NCBI RefSeq assembly: GCF_013139515.1
Contig: NZ_WTAR01000137.1
Span: 1 to 35,690 of the forward strand
Reading direction: 5' to 3'
DNA: 35,690 bases
From: Lutibacter sp.
GTDB lineage: Bacteria; Bacteroidota; Bacteroidia; Flavobacteriales; Flavobacteriaceae
This document shows, piece by piece, positions 6,526 to 15,066 of the stretch. The notes below the pieces were generated by a model. The model worked only from the letters and a program-made list of their open reading frames with translations. It was not told the DNA's origin and made no database searches. Positions within the stretch are counted from its first letter, which is position 1; each line of letters begins with the position of its first letter. The position numbers were made by a program, and so were the translations under genes.

Positions 6526-9243
6526 ATGAAAGCATATATAAATAATATTGGATACGAATTTAACGAAGGCGAAACTATTTTAGATTTTGTTAGAAGAATT
6601 GAGCAAAATAAAAATGCTATTCCAACGATGTGTCAAGATGATAGATTGGAAAATTTTGGTTCTTGTAGAGTTTGTTCGGTTGAAGTCGCACGTGAAAAAG
6701 ACGGACCAACAAAAACAATGGCTTCGTGCCACACACCAACTTCTGAAAACCTGTATATTTATCACAATACTGACAGCATAAAAAGACTTCGAAAAAATAT
6801 TGTGGAATTAGTTTTATCAGATTATCCTGCTGATAAAATTTTTCCTTCAGAAGGAAAAAAAGCAACACCTTTTCAAGAAACAATTGCACAAATTGGAATA
6901 CTTAACGTTCGCTATCCTAAAGGAAAAAATCATTTTGATATTGAACCAGACAGGGCACATCCATATATAAAATCCGATTTATCACAATGCATTAATTGCT
7001 TTCGATGTGTAAGAGCTTGTGAAGAAATTCAAGGTGAAATGATTTTAGGAATGAGTGGTCGTGGTTTTGCAACTAACATTATTAAAGGCTTTGATACTAC
7101 GTTTGATGAATCTGCTTGTGTTTCGTGCGGAGCCTGTGTACAAACTTGCCCAACTGAAGCATTAACTGATAAATTTGAAACAAAAACGTTGATTGCTGAT
7201 AAAACTGTGAGGACAACATGTACGTATTGTGGAGTTGGTTGCCAATTAGATATTTCAGTAATAGATGGAAAAATTAGAGGGATTCAAGCTCCTGATAATG
7301 CCGAAGTCAATGAAGGTCATACCTGTTTAAAAGGTCGTTTTGCTTTTCAATTTTATAATCACCCAGATAGATTGCTTGAACCTTTGATTAAAAAGAATGG
7401 CAAATTTGAGGAAGTAACTTGGGATGAAGCTTATAATTTTATTGCTAAAAAACTATTAGAAATAAAGAACAAATACAGCGCAAATTCAATTGGCGGAATT
7501 TCATCATCAAGAGCTACTAATGAAGAAAATTATTTAATGCAAAAAATGATTCGTGTTGCTGTTGGAACAAATAATATTGATGGTTGTGCACGTATTTGCC
7601 ACGCTCCTACTGCTTTTGGAATGCAACAATCCTTTGGAACTGGTGCAGCAACAAATTCTATTGAAGATTTAAAACAAACCGATGCTGTTTTCTTATTCGG
7701 TGCAAATCCACTAAAAGGTCACCCCGTAACTGGAGCTAAAATTAAACAAGCGTTTATGAAAGGGGTTACTTCTATTGTTGTAGATCCAATAAAAACCAAA
7801 TTAGCAGATTTAGCAACCCATTTCTTACAAATTAGACCTGGAACTAATGTTGCTATTTTAAATATGATTGCTCATTATATTGTAAAAGAAAATTTAGTGA
7901 ATCAACATTTTATTGAGTCTTATACAGAAAAATATATCGATTTTAAAAACCATGTTAAAAACTTAGATATGGATGAATTGGAAACGCTTACGGGTGTTTC
8001 TAAAGATTTAGTAAAAGAAGCAGCAATTGCGTATGCAAAAGCTGATAGAGCTATGGAATTTCACGGTTTAGGTGTTACAGAGCATTTTCAAGGTAGCAAA
8101 ACGGTAATGTTACTTTCTAATTTAGCAATGATGACTGGAAATATTGGACGAAATGGTGTTGGACTAAACCCTTTACGTGGCCAAAATAATGTACAAGGCG
8201 CTGCCGATATGGGCGTACAACCACATCAGGGCGCAGGTTATATGGACATTAACAAACCAGAAGTTCAAGAATATTATGCTGAAAAATATGGTGTAGAAAA
8301 AATGCCCGAATTTGAAGGTTTGAAGATTCCTGAGATGTTAGATGCAGCTATTGACGGAAAATTGAAAGCATTATACATTATGGGAGAAGATACTATAATG
8401 ACTGACCCAAATACGAATCATAGTATTAAAGCTTTCGAAAAATTAGAATTAATTGTGGTTCAGGAATTATTTATGACTGCCACTACTGAAATGGCAGATG
8501 TAATTTTACCTGCTTCTTCATATTTTGAAAAGAATGGAACATTTACAAATGGTGAACGAAGAGTTCAGCGTGTAAATAAAATAGTAGAGCCAATTGGAAA
8601 CACAAAACCTGATGGACAAATAATTATTGATATGATGAGTAAATTAGGTTACAATCAACCAACAGGATTAACATATGATGCGGCTAAAGTAATTGAAGAA
8701 ATTGCTGATGTAATCCCATTTATGAAAGGGCTAAGCTGGGATAAATTAGGAGAAAATGGCTTACAATGGCCAATAAAAGAAGATGGAACTGATACCAAAA
8801 TGCTTCATATTGACGGAAATTTCAAAAAAGGAATTGGAACTTTTCATCATTTTAACTTTGAAGAATCTCCTGAAATTGTTTCACACGGTAAACAATACCC
8901 GTTCATTTTAACCACTGGGCGTGAATTAGAACATTATAATTCAGGAACTATGACTCGTAGAACTGATAATCAATCTTTATTAAATAAAGATTATCTAGAA
9001 GTTCATCCTAGAGATGCAAAAGCAAAAGGAATTGAAGATAAAGAAAAGGTTCGAATTTTTTCTGATAGAGGAAGTGTTAACATTTCAATAAAATACTCTA
9101 AAAACGTAAAAAGAGGCGTTTTAAGAACTACTTTTCATCAACCTGAAGTATTTATTAATATAATTACAGGAAGCGTTGGAGATAAAGAAACAATGACACC
9201 TGAATATAAAGTTGTTGCGGTTGATTTTGAACGAATTCAGTAA
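6526..9243 (+). CDS. fdsA: Formate dehydrogenase alpha (catalytic) subunit, molybdopterin
   Basis: Oxidises formate to CO2 at a bis-MGD molybdenum or tungsten centre. Domains in order: an N-terminal [2Fe-2S] ferredoxin (C36, C47, C50, C68), a dicluster ferredoxin (C155/158/161/165 and C198/201/204/208), a [4Fe-4S] site of the molybdopterin domain (C232, C235, C239, C267), then the catalytic pair C358-H359 in GCARICHAPTAFGM. The metal ligand is cysteine, not selenocysteine. The C-terminal MGD-binding domain ends near LRTTFHQPEVFIN. At residues about 96-118, where related subunits carry the His-Cys3 [4Fe-4S] ligands, the sequence reads SDYPADKIFPSEGKK without those residues, so this cluster is absent. 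The gene is followed 6 bp later by fdhD, which is needed to sulfurate the cofactor. Full length for the family. Confidence 0.93.
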   Translation: MKAYINNIGYEFNEGETILDFVRRIEQNKNAIPTMCQDDRLENFGSCRVCSVEVAREKDGPTKTMASCHTPTSENLYIYHNTDSIKRLRKNIVELVLSDYPADKIFPSEGKKATPFQETIAQIGILNVRYPKGKNHFDIEPDRAHPYIKSDLSQCINCFRCVRACEEIQGEMILGMSGRGFATNIIKGFDTTFDESACVSCGACVQTCPTEALTDKFETKTLIADKTVRTTCTYCGVGCQLDISVIDGKIRGIQAPDNAEVNEGHTCLKGRFAFQFYNHPDRLLEPLIKKNGKFEEVTWDEAYNFIAKKLLEIKNKYSANSIGGISSSRATNEENYLMQKMIRVAVGTNNIDGCARICHAPTAFGMQQSFGTGAATNSIEDLKQTDAVFLFGANPLKGHPVTGAKIKQAFMKGVTSIVVDPIKTKLADLATHFLQIRPGTNVAILNMIAHYIVKENLVNQHFIESYTEKYIDFKNHVKNLDMDELETLTGVSKDLVKEAAIAYAKADRAMEFHGLGVTEHFQGSKTVMLLSNLAMMTGNIGRNGVGLNPLRGQNNVQGAADMGVQPHQGAGYMDINKPEVQEYYAEKYGVEKMPEFEGLKIPEMLDAAIDGKLKALYIMGEDTIMTDPNTNHSIKAFEKLELIVVQELFMTATTEMADVILPASSYFEKNGTFTNGERRVQRVNKIVEPIGNTKPDGQIIIDMMSKLGYNQPTGLTYDAAKVIEEIADVIPFMKGLSWDKLGENGLQWPIKEDGTDTKMLHIDGNFKKGIGTFHHFNFEESPEIVSHGKQYPFILTTGRELEHYNSGTMTRRTDNQSLLNKDYLEVHPRDAKAKGIEDKEKVRIFSDRGSVNISIKYSKNVKRGVLRTTFHQPEVFINIITGSVGDKETMTPEYKVVAVDFERIQ

Positions 9244-9249
9244 TAAAAT

Positions 9250-10026
9250 ATGCAAACATTAAAATACGAAGGTTTACTCTTAAATAATGGAGACTCAAAA
9301 AAAGTAAATGATACTTTAGTTATTGAAGCTGCATTACAAATTAATATTAATTCAGAACCATATACAGTTGTCATGAGAACTCCTGGTGATGATTTTGAAT
9401 TGATTAGAGGTTTACTATATGCCGAAGACATTTATAAAAACAAAAAAAATCTAACTTTTGAAATTATTGAAAATCGTGAAAATGGTTTTTCAATAATAAA
9501 CGTTCCTATTTTAGGAAATTATTTAGGAAAAGGATATTTAAATAAACGCACATTACTTTCTGTTTCATCTTGTGGTATTTGCGGTAAACAAAAATTAGAG
9601 GACATAAACGTAATAGGAGAAAAACTAATACATAAAATTTCATTCAACACAAAAAAGCTAAAACAACTTTTTTCTGAAATGAAAGACAAACAAGAAACAT
9701 TTGATGCTTCAGGTGGTTCACACGCTGCTGCGTTGATTGATAAAGACTATCAAATAATAGCCTTAAAAGAAGATATAGGTCGTCACAATGCAGTTGACAA
9801 AGCTATTGGTGAATTATTAATTAATAATTCATTAAACAACGTAAATTGTATACTAGTGAGCGGACGCGTATCTTATGAAATAATATCCAAAGCTTTTATA
9901 GCTAAAATACCAATTGTAGTAGCTGTTTCAGCTTGCTCTTCTTTAGCTGTAGATTTTGCGAAAGAATTTGGAATTACTTTAATTGGGTTTTCAAGAGGAA
10001 ATAAAGCAACAATTTATTCAAAGTAA
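9250..10026 (+). CDS. fdhD: Formate dehydrogenase accessory sulfurtransferase FdhD
   Basis: FdhD carries sulfur from a cysteine desulfurase to the molybdenum cofactor of formate dehydrogenase, which is required for activity. The 258-residue protein has the family's features: VMRTPGDDFELIRGLLYAED at 41-60, the redox-active pair C108-x-x-C111 in SSCGICGK, GGSHAAALID, and EDIGRHNAVDKAIGE. It starts 6 bp after the stop of the catalytic subunit, completing a compact three-gene operon. The sulfur donor could in principle be the cysteine desulfurase at about 31 kb (inference). No terminator hairpin of note follows; a T-run at 10029-10035 is the only candidate. Confidence 0.95.
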   Translation: MQTLKYEGLLLNNGDSKKVNDTLVIEAALQININSEPYTVVMRTPGDDFELIRGLLYAEDIYKNKKNLTFEIIENRENGFSIINVPILGNYLGKGYLNKRTLLSVSSCGICGKQKLEDINVIGEKLIHKISFNTKKLKQLFSEMKDKQETFDASGGSHAAALIDKDYQIIALKEDIGRHNAVDKAIGELLINNSLNNVNCILVSGRVSYEIISKAFIAKIPIVVAVSACSSLAVDFAKEFGITLIGFSRGNKATIYSK

Positions 10027-10109
10027 CCTTTTTTTAAACAAACTACACGTTTTTTATAATAAATTACACATTTTTACGAGTGAATAGTTTATAATTAAAT
10101 ATTTATTTA

Positions 10110-10117
10110 TATATTTG
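10110..10117 (+). promoter_or_regulatory. Candidate promoter downstream of fdhD
   Basis: TATATTTG matches the TAnnTTTG -7 box. TTTA at 10088-10091, 18 nt upstream, is one base off the -33 TTTG. Transcription would start near 10124 into a region with no reading frame. Confidence 0.4.
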
Positions 10118-10123
10118 CAACAT

Positions 10124-10378
10124 AAGAGCGTCCCTAATAAGTGTAAATTTTTACGGAGAGAGTTTACAATTTGTTGGTTATTAACAATAAAAACACCCAA
10201 TTTTATTGAATTTATAATCAAATTTGCTTTTAAAATCTCCAAAATAGAAGTATTTAAACTAAAATAAAAAAGTTTTTAAATTTTATTTTTATTGGCTAAA
10301 CCCCCAAAAAATAAGAGAAAAACACTTTTAAGACCCCTTATTTTTAAAATTTATTAAAAATAAAGAAGGGTTTTATTT
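10124..10378 (+). ncRNA. Candidate non-coding transcript between fdhD and the 44-aa peptide gene
   Basis: The 414-nt gap 10027-10440 has no usable reading frame on the plus strand. It contains a -7 box at 10110, a potential hairpin around TGTAAA (10142) and TTTACA (about 10163), and a terminator-like structure at about 10332-10378 (CCCCTTATTTTTAA pairing with TTAAAAATAAAGAAGGG, then TTTTATTT). This could be a small RNA or a long leader. It was not recognised as a known RNA family. Confidence 0.25.
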
Positions 10379-10407
10379 GCCTATTTGTAAGATTAAATGT
10401 AGCTTTG
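10376..10407 (+). promoter_or_regulatory. Near-consensus Bacteroidota promoter
   Basis: TTTG at 10376-10379 and TAGCTTTG at 10400-10407 are separated by 20 nt, an exact match to the TTTG / TAnnTTTG pattern. The start of transcription is expected near 10413, giving a leader of about 28 nt before the ATG at 10441. Confidence 0.7.
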
Positions 10408-10440
10408 ATGTTCTTACTAATCATTTAATTCTTACTAAAA

Positions 10441-10575
10441 ATGAAAAAATTAAAATTAATTTTCGGATTGCTTATGGTGTCTGCTTTTGTTGCGGTTGCT
10501 GTTTTAAGTTACACTTCAACGGATAATACGGCTATTAGAAAAAGTGGTGATATTGTTTTACCTAGAAACGGATAA
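10441..10575 (+). CDS. Small exported peptide, 44 aa
   Basis: A complete short gene: ATG at 10441, TAA at 10573-10575. It begins with MKKLKLIFGLLMVSAF, a basic start and long hydrophobic segment (about residues 6-23) typical of a signal peptide or single membrane anchor, followed by a short polar tail TSTDNTAIRKSGD ending in PRNG. No lipobox cysteine is present. It has a near-consensus promoter 34 nt upstream and a clear hairpin terminator 35 nt downstream, so it is a stand-alone transcription unit. Function unknown; the family was not recognised. The signal-peptide composition and its own regulatory signals make a real gene likely. Confidence 0.7.
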   Translation: MKKLKLIFGLLMVSAFVAVAVLSYTSTDNTAIRKSGDIVLPRNG

Positions 10576-10609
10576 ATAATCTAAACTTTTTTGGCTTTAA
10601 GCATTGATA

Positions 10610-10640
10610 CCACAATAAAAAAATTATTGTGGTTTTTTTA
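10610..10640 (+). terminator. Hairpin terminator after the 44-aa peptide gene
   Basis: CCACAATAA (10610-10618) pairs with TTATTGTGG (10624-10632), followed by seven T. Confidence 0.85.
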
Positions 10641-10669
10641 TTAAAAAATATTAATTAAAATAAATAAAG

Positions 10670-10677
10670 TATATTTG
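10670..10677 (+). promoter_or_regulatory. Candidate promoter of the membrane protein gene at 10702
   Basis: TATATTTG is an exact -7 box match; no clear TTTG lies upstream. A transcript from near 10683 would have a leader of only about 18 nt to the ATG at 10702. Confidence 0.5.
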
Positions 10678-10701
10678 ACTAATCAAGATTAAGTGAACCC
10701 C

Positions 10702-11178
10702 ATGAAAAGCAAAAAAAGGACATCATTATGGACGGGTAGTATTATATTATTGATAGTTATTACCACCCCCTATTTATTATATATACACCAAAATATATCA
10801 GAATCTATTGAAAATTATGAAACTGCATTTGGTGTAATTAAGGGTGGACTCTTTAAATATGTCCAAACTTATATTTATTTCCTTTTATCAAAATTTGTAC
10901 CATTAATACTTTTGCTTATATGGTTTTTAACAAATAAGCACTGGTGGGTTCATGCCATTATTATACCTATTTCTGTTTATTTATTTCAATTAATTTCAGT
11001 TATCAATGATAGTGAAGAATTTGCTGACGAAGTAGATTTTATTTACTCAGTACCAATTACAGTTTTAATAGTAGTAATTTTGTATTATTTAAGAGGTAAA
11101 TTGGCAATTTACATACTAGCAGTAGATTTAAAAGATGAAATGGATGAAAATATGAAAATCCCAAAAAAAATAGATTAA
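10702..11178 (+). CDS. Membrane protein of unknown function
   Basis: The product is 158 residues from ATG 10702; a GTG at 10693 would add three residues but lies only about 10 nt from the expected transcription start, so ATG is preferred. Hydrophobic segments suggest four membrane helices: GSIILLIVITTPYLLY near the N-terminus, YIYFLLSKFVPLILLLIWFL, WVHAIIIPISVYLFQLISVI, and VPITVLIVVILYYL. The C-terminal tail is charged (DLKDEMDENMKIPKK) and probably cytoplasmic. No enzymatic motif was seen and the family was not recognised. It is followed within about 25 nt by a strong two-way terminator shared with a small gene on the other strand. Confidence 0.75.
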   Translation: MKSKKRTSLWTGSIILLIVITTPYLLYIHQNISESIENYETAFGVIKGGLFKYVQTYIYFLLSKFVPLILLLIWFLTNKHWWVHAIIIPISVYLFQLISVINDSEEFADEVDFIYSVPITVLIVVILYYLRGKLAIYILAVDLKDEMDENMKIPKKID

Positions 11179-11199
11179 ACTACGATTTGATAAAATATT

Positions 11200-11238
11200 A
11201 AAAAAAAAGAGACAATTTAAATTGTCTCTTTTTTTTTA
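11200..11238. terminator. Perfect palindromic two-way terminator
   Basis: A-tract plus GAGACAATTT (to 11218) mirrored by AAATTGTCTC plus T-tract, perfect over at least 36 bases. It serves the convergent genes at 10702 (+) and 11403 (-), and overlaps the stop codon of the latter. Confidence 0.9.
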
Positions 11239-11403
11239 TTTTTCAGTAGTTGCTTTTCCTTCTTTTCTAAATTTCCAAGCTTCTCTAAAATAACCTATTA
11301 ACCAATAAGGGATAATAAATGTGATTAAAAAAATCATTAACCAAAAACCCATTGTGAAAACTGTTAAAAATACTAAAAATCCTGAAAATTGTGATAAATC
11401 CAT
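11236..11403 (-). CDS. Small membrane protein, 55 aa
   Basis: A short gene from ATG at 11403 to TAA at 11236-11238. The product begins MDLSQFSGFLVFLTVFT and has one long or two closely packed hydrophobic segments (about residues 8-40, with WLMIFLITFIIPYWLIGY), then a basic tail REAWKFRKEGKATTEK. The basic end suggests that the C-terminus is cytoplasmic. The stop codon lies inside the shared palindromic terminator. Small proteins of this look are common next to metabolic genes in flavobacteria, but no function is known to me. Codon use and the terminator position support a real gene. Confidence 0.6.
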   Translation of the reverse strand: MDLSQFSGFLVFLTVFTMGFWLMIFLITFIIPYWLIGYFREAWKFRKEGKATTEK

Positions 11404-11555
11404 ATCTTATGATATAATGTTTTATGTTTTTTACAAAAATAATATTTATTTTTAAAATACAACATTTCTTTTGACTTTTTTTATAAGTGATATTTCTCAC
11501 TAAATAAATAAATAAAAAACAGCACCTTTGATAAGCTAAAAAAAGTGATAATTAG

Positions 11556-11563
11556 TACCTTTG
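11556..11563 (+). promoter_or_regulatory. Candidate fumC promoter
   Basis: TACCTTTG matches the -7 box. The nearest TTTG upstream (11527-11530) is 25 nt away, longer than usual. It would give fumC a leader of nearly 100 nt. The gap 11404-11662 otherwise holds nothing I can identify. Confidence 0.45.
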
Positions 11564-11662
11564 TAACTCAATAATTTATTATCCAAATTAAGCCTTAAAT
11601 TTATATTCAAAACTAAACTGATTTTATAATAAATTCCATTTAACAAATAAAAAAGTAAACAG

Positions 11663-13060
11663 ATGAAATATAGAATAGAAAAAGACACCATGGGAAATGT
11701 TGAGGTTCCTGCAGACAAGTACTGGGGAGCTCAAACTGAACGTTCAAGAAACAACTTTAAAATTGGCCCAGCAGGATCAATGCCATTAGAAGTTGTTTAC
11801 GGTTTCGCATATCTAAAAAAAGCCGCTGCACATGCCAATTTTGAGCTTGGTGTTTTAGCTGATGATAAAAAAGAATTAATTTCAACAGTTTGTGAAGAAA
11901 TTTTAGATGGTAAATTAGATAATCAATTTCCTTTAGTTATTTGGCAAACAGGTTCTGGTACACAAAGTAATATGAATTGCAATGAGGTTATTGCAAATCG
12001 CGCTCAAGAAATTGCAGGAAGAGTAATTGGAGAAGGAGAAAAAATAATTCAACCAAATGACGACGTTAATAAATCACAATCAAGCAATGATACCTACCCT
12101 ACAGGTATGCATATTGCTTGCTATAAAATGATTATTGATATTACAATTCCTGGAATTGAAAGTTTACGTGATACATTGCAAGCAAAATCTGAAGAATTTA
12201 AAGACGTTGTTAAAATTGGACGTACACATTTAATGGATGCAACTCCTTTAACTATTGGTCAAGAATTTTCTGGTTATGTTTCTCAATTAAACCACGGCTT
12301 AAAAGCTTTAAAAAACACGTTGCCACATTTAGCTGAATTAGCTTTAGGAGGAACTGCAGTTGGAACAGGGTTAAACACTCCTAAAGGTTATGATGTTTTA
12401 GTAGCAAAAAAAATTGCTGAATTTACAGATTTACCTTTTATAACTGCTGAAAATAAATTTGAAGCATTGGCATCACATGACGCTATTGTTGAAAGTCACG
12501 GAGCTTTAAAACTTTTAGCCGTTTCATTAAATAAAATTGCAAATGATATTAGAATGATGGCATCTGGGCCACGCTCTGGAATTGGAGAGTTAATTATACC
12601 TGCTAACGAGCCAGGAAGTTCAATTATGCCAGGTAAAGTTAATCCAACACAATCTGAAGCATTAACTATGGTTTGTGCTCAAGTAATGGGAAATGATGTA
12701 ACAATTACTGTTGGTGGTACTCAAGGTCATTATGAATTAAATGTATTTAAACCTGTAATGGCTTCAAATTTTTTACAATCTGCTCGCTTAATTGGTGATG
12801 CTTGTTTAAGCTTTAATGATAATTGTGCTGTTGGTATTGAACCAAACTATACTCGAATTAATGAATTAGTGAACAATTCATTAATGTTAGTTACAGCCTT
12901 AAATACAAAAATTGGATATTATAAAGCTGCTGAAATTGCAAATACAGCACATACAAATGGAACAACTTTAAAAGAAGAAGCTGTTCGTTTAGGTTATGTA
13001 ACTCCTGAAGAATATGATGAATGGGTAAAACCTGAAAATATGATAGGTTCATTAAAATAA
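11663..13060 (+). CDS. fumC: Class II fumarate hydratase
   Basis: Interconverts fumarate and L-malate in the TCA cycle; a cytoplasmic, oxygen-stable homotetramer. The 465-residue length is standard for class II enzymes. Signatures are [19 protein letters not shown] at about 96-114, [11 protein letters not shown] (140-150), [16 protein letters not shown] with the catalytic H189, and [11 protein letters not shown] at 318-328 with the mobile-loop serine S320. The latter is the lyase superfamily signature. The fumarase-specific C-terminal domain, including NGTTLKE, separates it from aspartase and argininosuccinate lyase. It has its own upstream promoter and a strong terminator shared with the convergent rocD gene, so it is monocistronic. 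Confidence 0.97.
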   Translation: MKYRIEKDTMGNVEVPADKYWGAQTERSRNNFKIGPAGSMPLEVVYGFAYLKKAAAHANFELGVLADDKKELISTVCEEILDGKLDNQFPLVIWQTGSGTQSNMNCNEVIANRAQEIAGRVIGEGEKIIQPNDDVNKSQSSNDTYPTGMHIACYKMIIDITIPGIESLRDTLQAKSEEFKDVVKIGRTHLMDATPLTIGQEFSGYVSQLNHGLKALKNTLPHLAELALGGTAVGTGLNTPKGYDVLVAKKIAEFTDLPFITAENKFEALASHDAIVESHGALKLLAVSLNKIANDIRMMASGPRSGIGELIIPANEPGSSIMPGKVNPTQSEALTMVCAQVMGNDVTITVGGTQGHYELNVFKPVMASNFLQSARLIGDACLSFNDNCAVGIEPNYTRINELVNNSLMLVTALNTKIGYYKAAEIANTAHTNGTTLKEEAVRLGYVTPEEYDEWVKPENMIGSLK

Positions 13061-13080
13061 TTACAAAAAAACTTATAAAT

Positions 13081-13112
13081 AAAAAAGCATTGAATTTCAT
13101 CAATGCTTTTTT
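13081..13112. terminator. Two-way terminator between fumC and rocD
   Basis: AAAAAAGCATTGA (13081-13093) pairs with TCAATGCTTTTTT (13100-13112) around a 6-nt loop. A-tract and T-tract make it usable from both sides. The same stem core recurs at 21323-21356. Confidence 0.9.
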
Positions 13113-13129
13113 ATTTGGTATAAACCGTA

Positions 13130-14368
13130 TTAAAACTCTTCAATAGTTTTTTTAATAATTGAAACACAATCCAATAATTCTTCTACATTCATAACTAATG
13201 GAGGTGCAAACCTAATAATGTTTCCATGAGTTGGTTTTGCTAATAATCCGTTATCGCGAAGTTTTAAACAAATATCCCAAGCTGTTGAGCTATCTTCAGT
13301 ATCATTAATAACAATAGCATTTAATAAACCTTTACCACGCACTGATTGAATCAAATTATTAGTATCAATAATTTTTTGTAATTCACTTCTAAACAAATTT
13401 CCTAGTTTCTCAGCATTTTCAGCTAATTCCTCATCTTTTACAACTTCTAAAGCTGCAATTGCAACTGCGCAAGCTAAAGGATTACCTCCAAAAGTTGAAC
13501 CATGCTGACCAGGTTTAATTACATTCATAATCTCATTATTAGCAAAAACTGCCGAGACTGGATAAACTCCACCGCTTAATGCTTTTCCTAAAATTAAAAT
13601 ATCAGGTTTTACATTTTCATGGTCAACAGCTAATAATTGTCCTGTTCTTGCAATTCCTGTTTGAACCTCATCTGCAATAAATAACACATTATATTTTTCA
13701 CATAATGCTTTCGCTTTTAATAAATATCCTTCAGAAGGGACATAAACACCTGCTTCACCTTGAATAGGCTCCACTAAAAACCCTGCAATATTTGAGCTAG
13801 ATTTTAAAGTATTTTCTAATACTTCTAAATTATTGTATTCAATTTTAATAAAACCAGCTGTAAAAGGTCCAAAGTTTTCACGAGCATCTGAATCATTTGA
13901 AAATGAAATTATTGTTGTTGTTCTTCCATGAAAATTATTTTCACAAACAATTATTTCAGCTTTATTTTCTTCAATGCCTTTTTTTTCATAAGCATATTTT
14001 CTACATAATTTAATTGCAGTTTCAACAGCCTCAGCCCCTGTATTCATTGGTAATACTTTATCAAAACCAAAATAGCTGGTTACATATTCTTCATATTTTC
14101 CTAACACATCATTATAAAAAGCTCTTGATGTTAAAGTTAATATACTTGCTTGATTTTGTAAAGCTTCAGTAATTTTAGGGTGGCAATGTCCTTGATTAAC
14201 TGCTGAATAAGCTGATAAAAAATCATAATATCGTTTACCATCAACATCCCAAACATAAACACCTTTACCTTTATTTAAAACAACAGGTAATGGGTGATAG
14301 TTATGAGCTCCGTATTTTTCTTCTAAATTAATTGCTTGTTCTGATGAAATTTTGTCTGAAACCATCAT
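13130..14368 (-). CDS. rocD: Ornithine-oxo-acid transaminase
   Basis: Transfers the delta-amino group of ornithine to 2-oxoglutarate, giving glutamate semialdehyde and glutamate, linking arginine/ornithine breakdown to proline and glutamate. It is a class III PLP aminotransferase of 412 residues. Visible are [17 protein letters not shown] (50-66), typical of ornithine aminotransferases, the PLP-phosphate region [13 protein letters not shown]233 in ADEVQTG, the Schiff-base lysine K262 in [11 protein letters not shown], and [15 protein letters not shown]. Two ATG codons lie in tandem at the start (14368 and 14365); either may be used. The gene stands alone, with a shared terminator towards fumC. 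Acetylornithine aminotransferase is the main alternative, but the QGHCHPKI motif and N-terminal region favour RocD. Confidence 0.93.
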   Translation of the reverse strand: MMVSDKISSEQAINLEEKYGAHNYHPLPVVLNKGKGVYVWDVDGKRYYDFLSAYSAVNQGHCHPKITEALQNQASILTLTSRAFYNDVLGKYEEYVTSYFGFDKVLPMNTGAEAVETAIKLCRKYAYEKKGIEENKAEIIVCENNFHGRTTTIISFSNDSDARENFGPFTAGFIKIEYNNLEVLENTLKSSSNIAGFLVEPIQGEAGVYVPSEGYLLKAKALCEKYNVLFIADEVQTGIARTGQLLAVDHENVKPDILILGKALSGGVYPVSAVFANNEIMNVIKPGQHGSTFGGNPLACAVAIAALEVVKDEELAENAEKLGNLFRSELQKIIDTNNLIQSVRGKGLLNAIVINDTEDSSTAWDICLKLRDNGLLAKPTHGNIIRFAPPLVMNVEELLDCVSIIKKTIEEF

Positions 14369-14578
14369 ATTAAAAAGTTTAAAAATTGAAATTTTTCAAT
14401 TCCTTCTTTTGGAGAGAAATCATCCTAAATAAGTGTGCAAATTACAAAATATTTTAATGTAATTATTATTAAAAAAAAGTAAAACTTTACAAGTTCTAAA
14501 AAGATTATCATAAAAATCTTCCAAACATTAAAAATAAATGAATAAATTTGTTTTTACATTCAAATAAATTTTATAAAA

Positions 14579-14992
14579 ATGAAAAAATCAGTATTAGTTT
14601 TAGGTTTAGCTGCATTGTTTTTAACAAGCTGTGGTGATAAGAAAAAAGAAGAGGTAAAAAAAGAGGTTGAAACTGTTGTTGAAGAAGTGAAAACTGAAAC
14701 GGTTGTTGGTGATAATCTTGCGTTAGGAGAAAAATTATTTATGGGGAAAACGTGCTCAACCTGTCACAATCCTGATATGAAAATTATTGGTCCTTCAATA
14801 AAAGACATGAACAAAGTGTATGCTGAACAAAATGGAGATATGATAAAATTCTTAAAAGGAGAAGCTGAAGCAATTGTTGATACTGACCCTGGGCAAATTG
14901 CAATTATGAAAGCTAATTTAGATGGTTTTGTAAAAGACATGTCTGATGATGAGCTAGCTGCAATAGTTGCTTATATGAAAAGTGTAAAATAA
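14579..14992 (+). CDS. Lipoprotein c-type cytochrome
   Basis: A small membrane-anchored cytochrome c, an electron carrier outside the inner membrane. The signal peptide ends in the lipobox LTSC with Cys18, followed by a Lys/Glu/Val-rich linker (residues 20-43). A class I cytochrome c domain then carries heme attachment C59-S-T-C62-H63, the IGPS motif after it, a candidate sixth ligand M110 in IAIMKANL, and a terminal helix DDELAAIVAYMKSV. At 137 residues it is a single-heme protein. The partner reductase or oxidase is not in the window. It is bounded by its own terminator at 15011-15043. Confidence 0.92.
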   Translation: MKKSVLVLGLAALFLTSCGDKKKEEVKKEVETVVEEVKTETVVGDNLALGEKLFMGKTCSTCHNPDMKIIGPSIKDMNKVYAEQNGDMIKFLKGEAEAIVDTDPGQIAIMKANLDGFVKDMSDDELAAIVAYMKSVK

Positions 14993-15010
14993 TTAAAATA
15001 CCACATATTT

Positions 15011-15043
15011 AAAAGCATCTCATTTATTGAGGTGCTTTTTTTA
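15011..15043 (+). terminator. Hairpin terminator after the cytochrome c gene
   Basis: AAAAGCATCTCA (15011-15022) pairs with TGAGGTGCTTTT (15028-15039) with one G-T pair, followed by a T-tract. Confidence 0.85.
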
Positions 15044-15054
15044 TGTTAAAATAG

Positions 15055-15062
15055 TACATTTG
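15055..15062 (+). promoter_or_regulatory. Promoter of the rlmD gene cluster, almost at the start codon
   Basis: TACATTTG is an exact -7 box. With the usual few bases between this box and the transcription start, the mRNA begins at about 15065-15068, on or next to the ATG at 15067. No -33 TTTG is obvious because the preceding terminator occupies that region. Confidence 0.6.
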
Positions 15063-15066
15063 CAAA

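Noticed and set aside
7597..7602. Possible selenocysteine at the formate dehydrogenase metal site
   Set aside because: The codon at residue 358 is an ordinary cysteine codon and no in-frame TGA is present.
10071..10171. Imperfect direct repeat TTTTTACG... as part of a repeat array
   Set aside because: Only two degenerate copies in AT-rich sequence; not a CRISPR or tandem array.
10054..10242. Minus-strand open frame opposite the gap after fdhD
   Set aside because: AT-rich, no protein features, and it runs against the predicted promoter; a chance frame.
11285..11500. 71-codon minus-strand frame overlapping the 55-aa membrane protein gene
   Set aside because: It is in another frame than the 55-aa gene, which has the better hydrophobic pattern and ends in the terminator.
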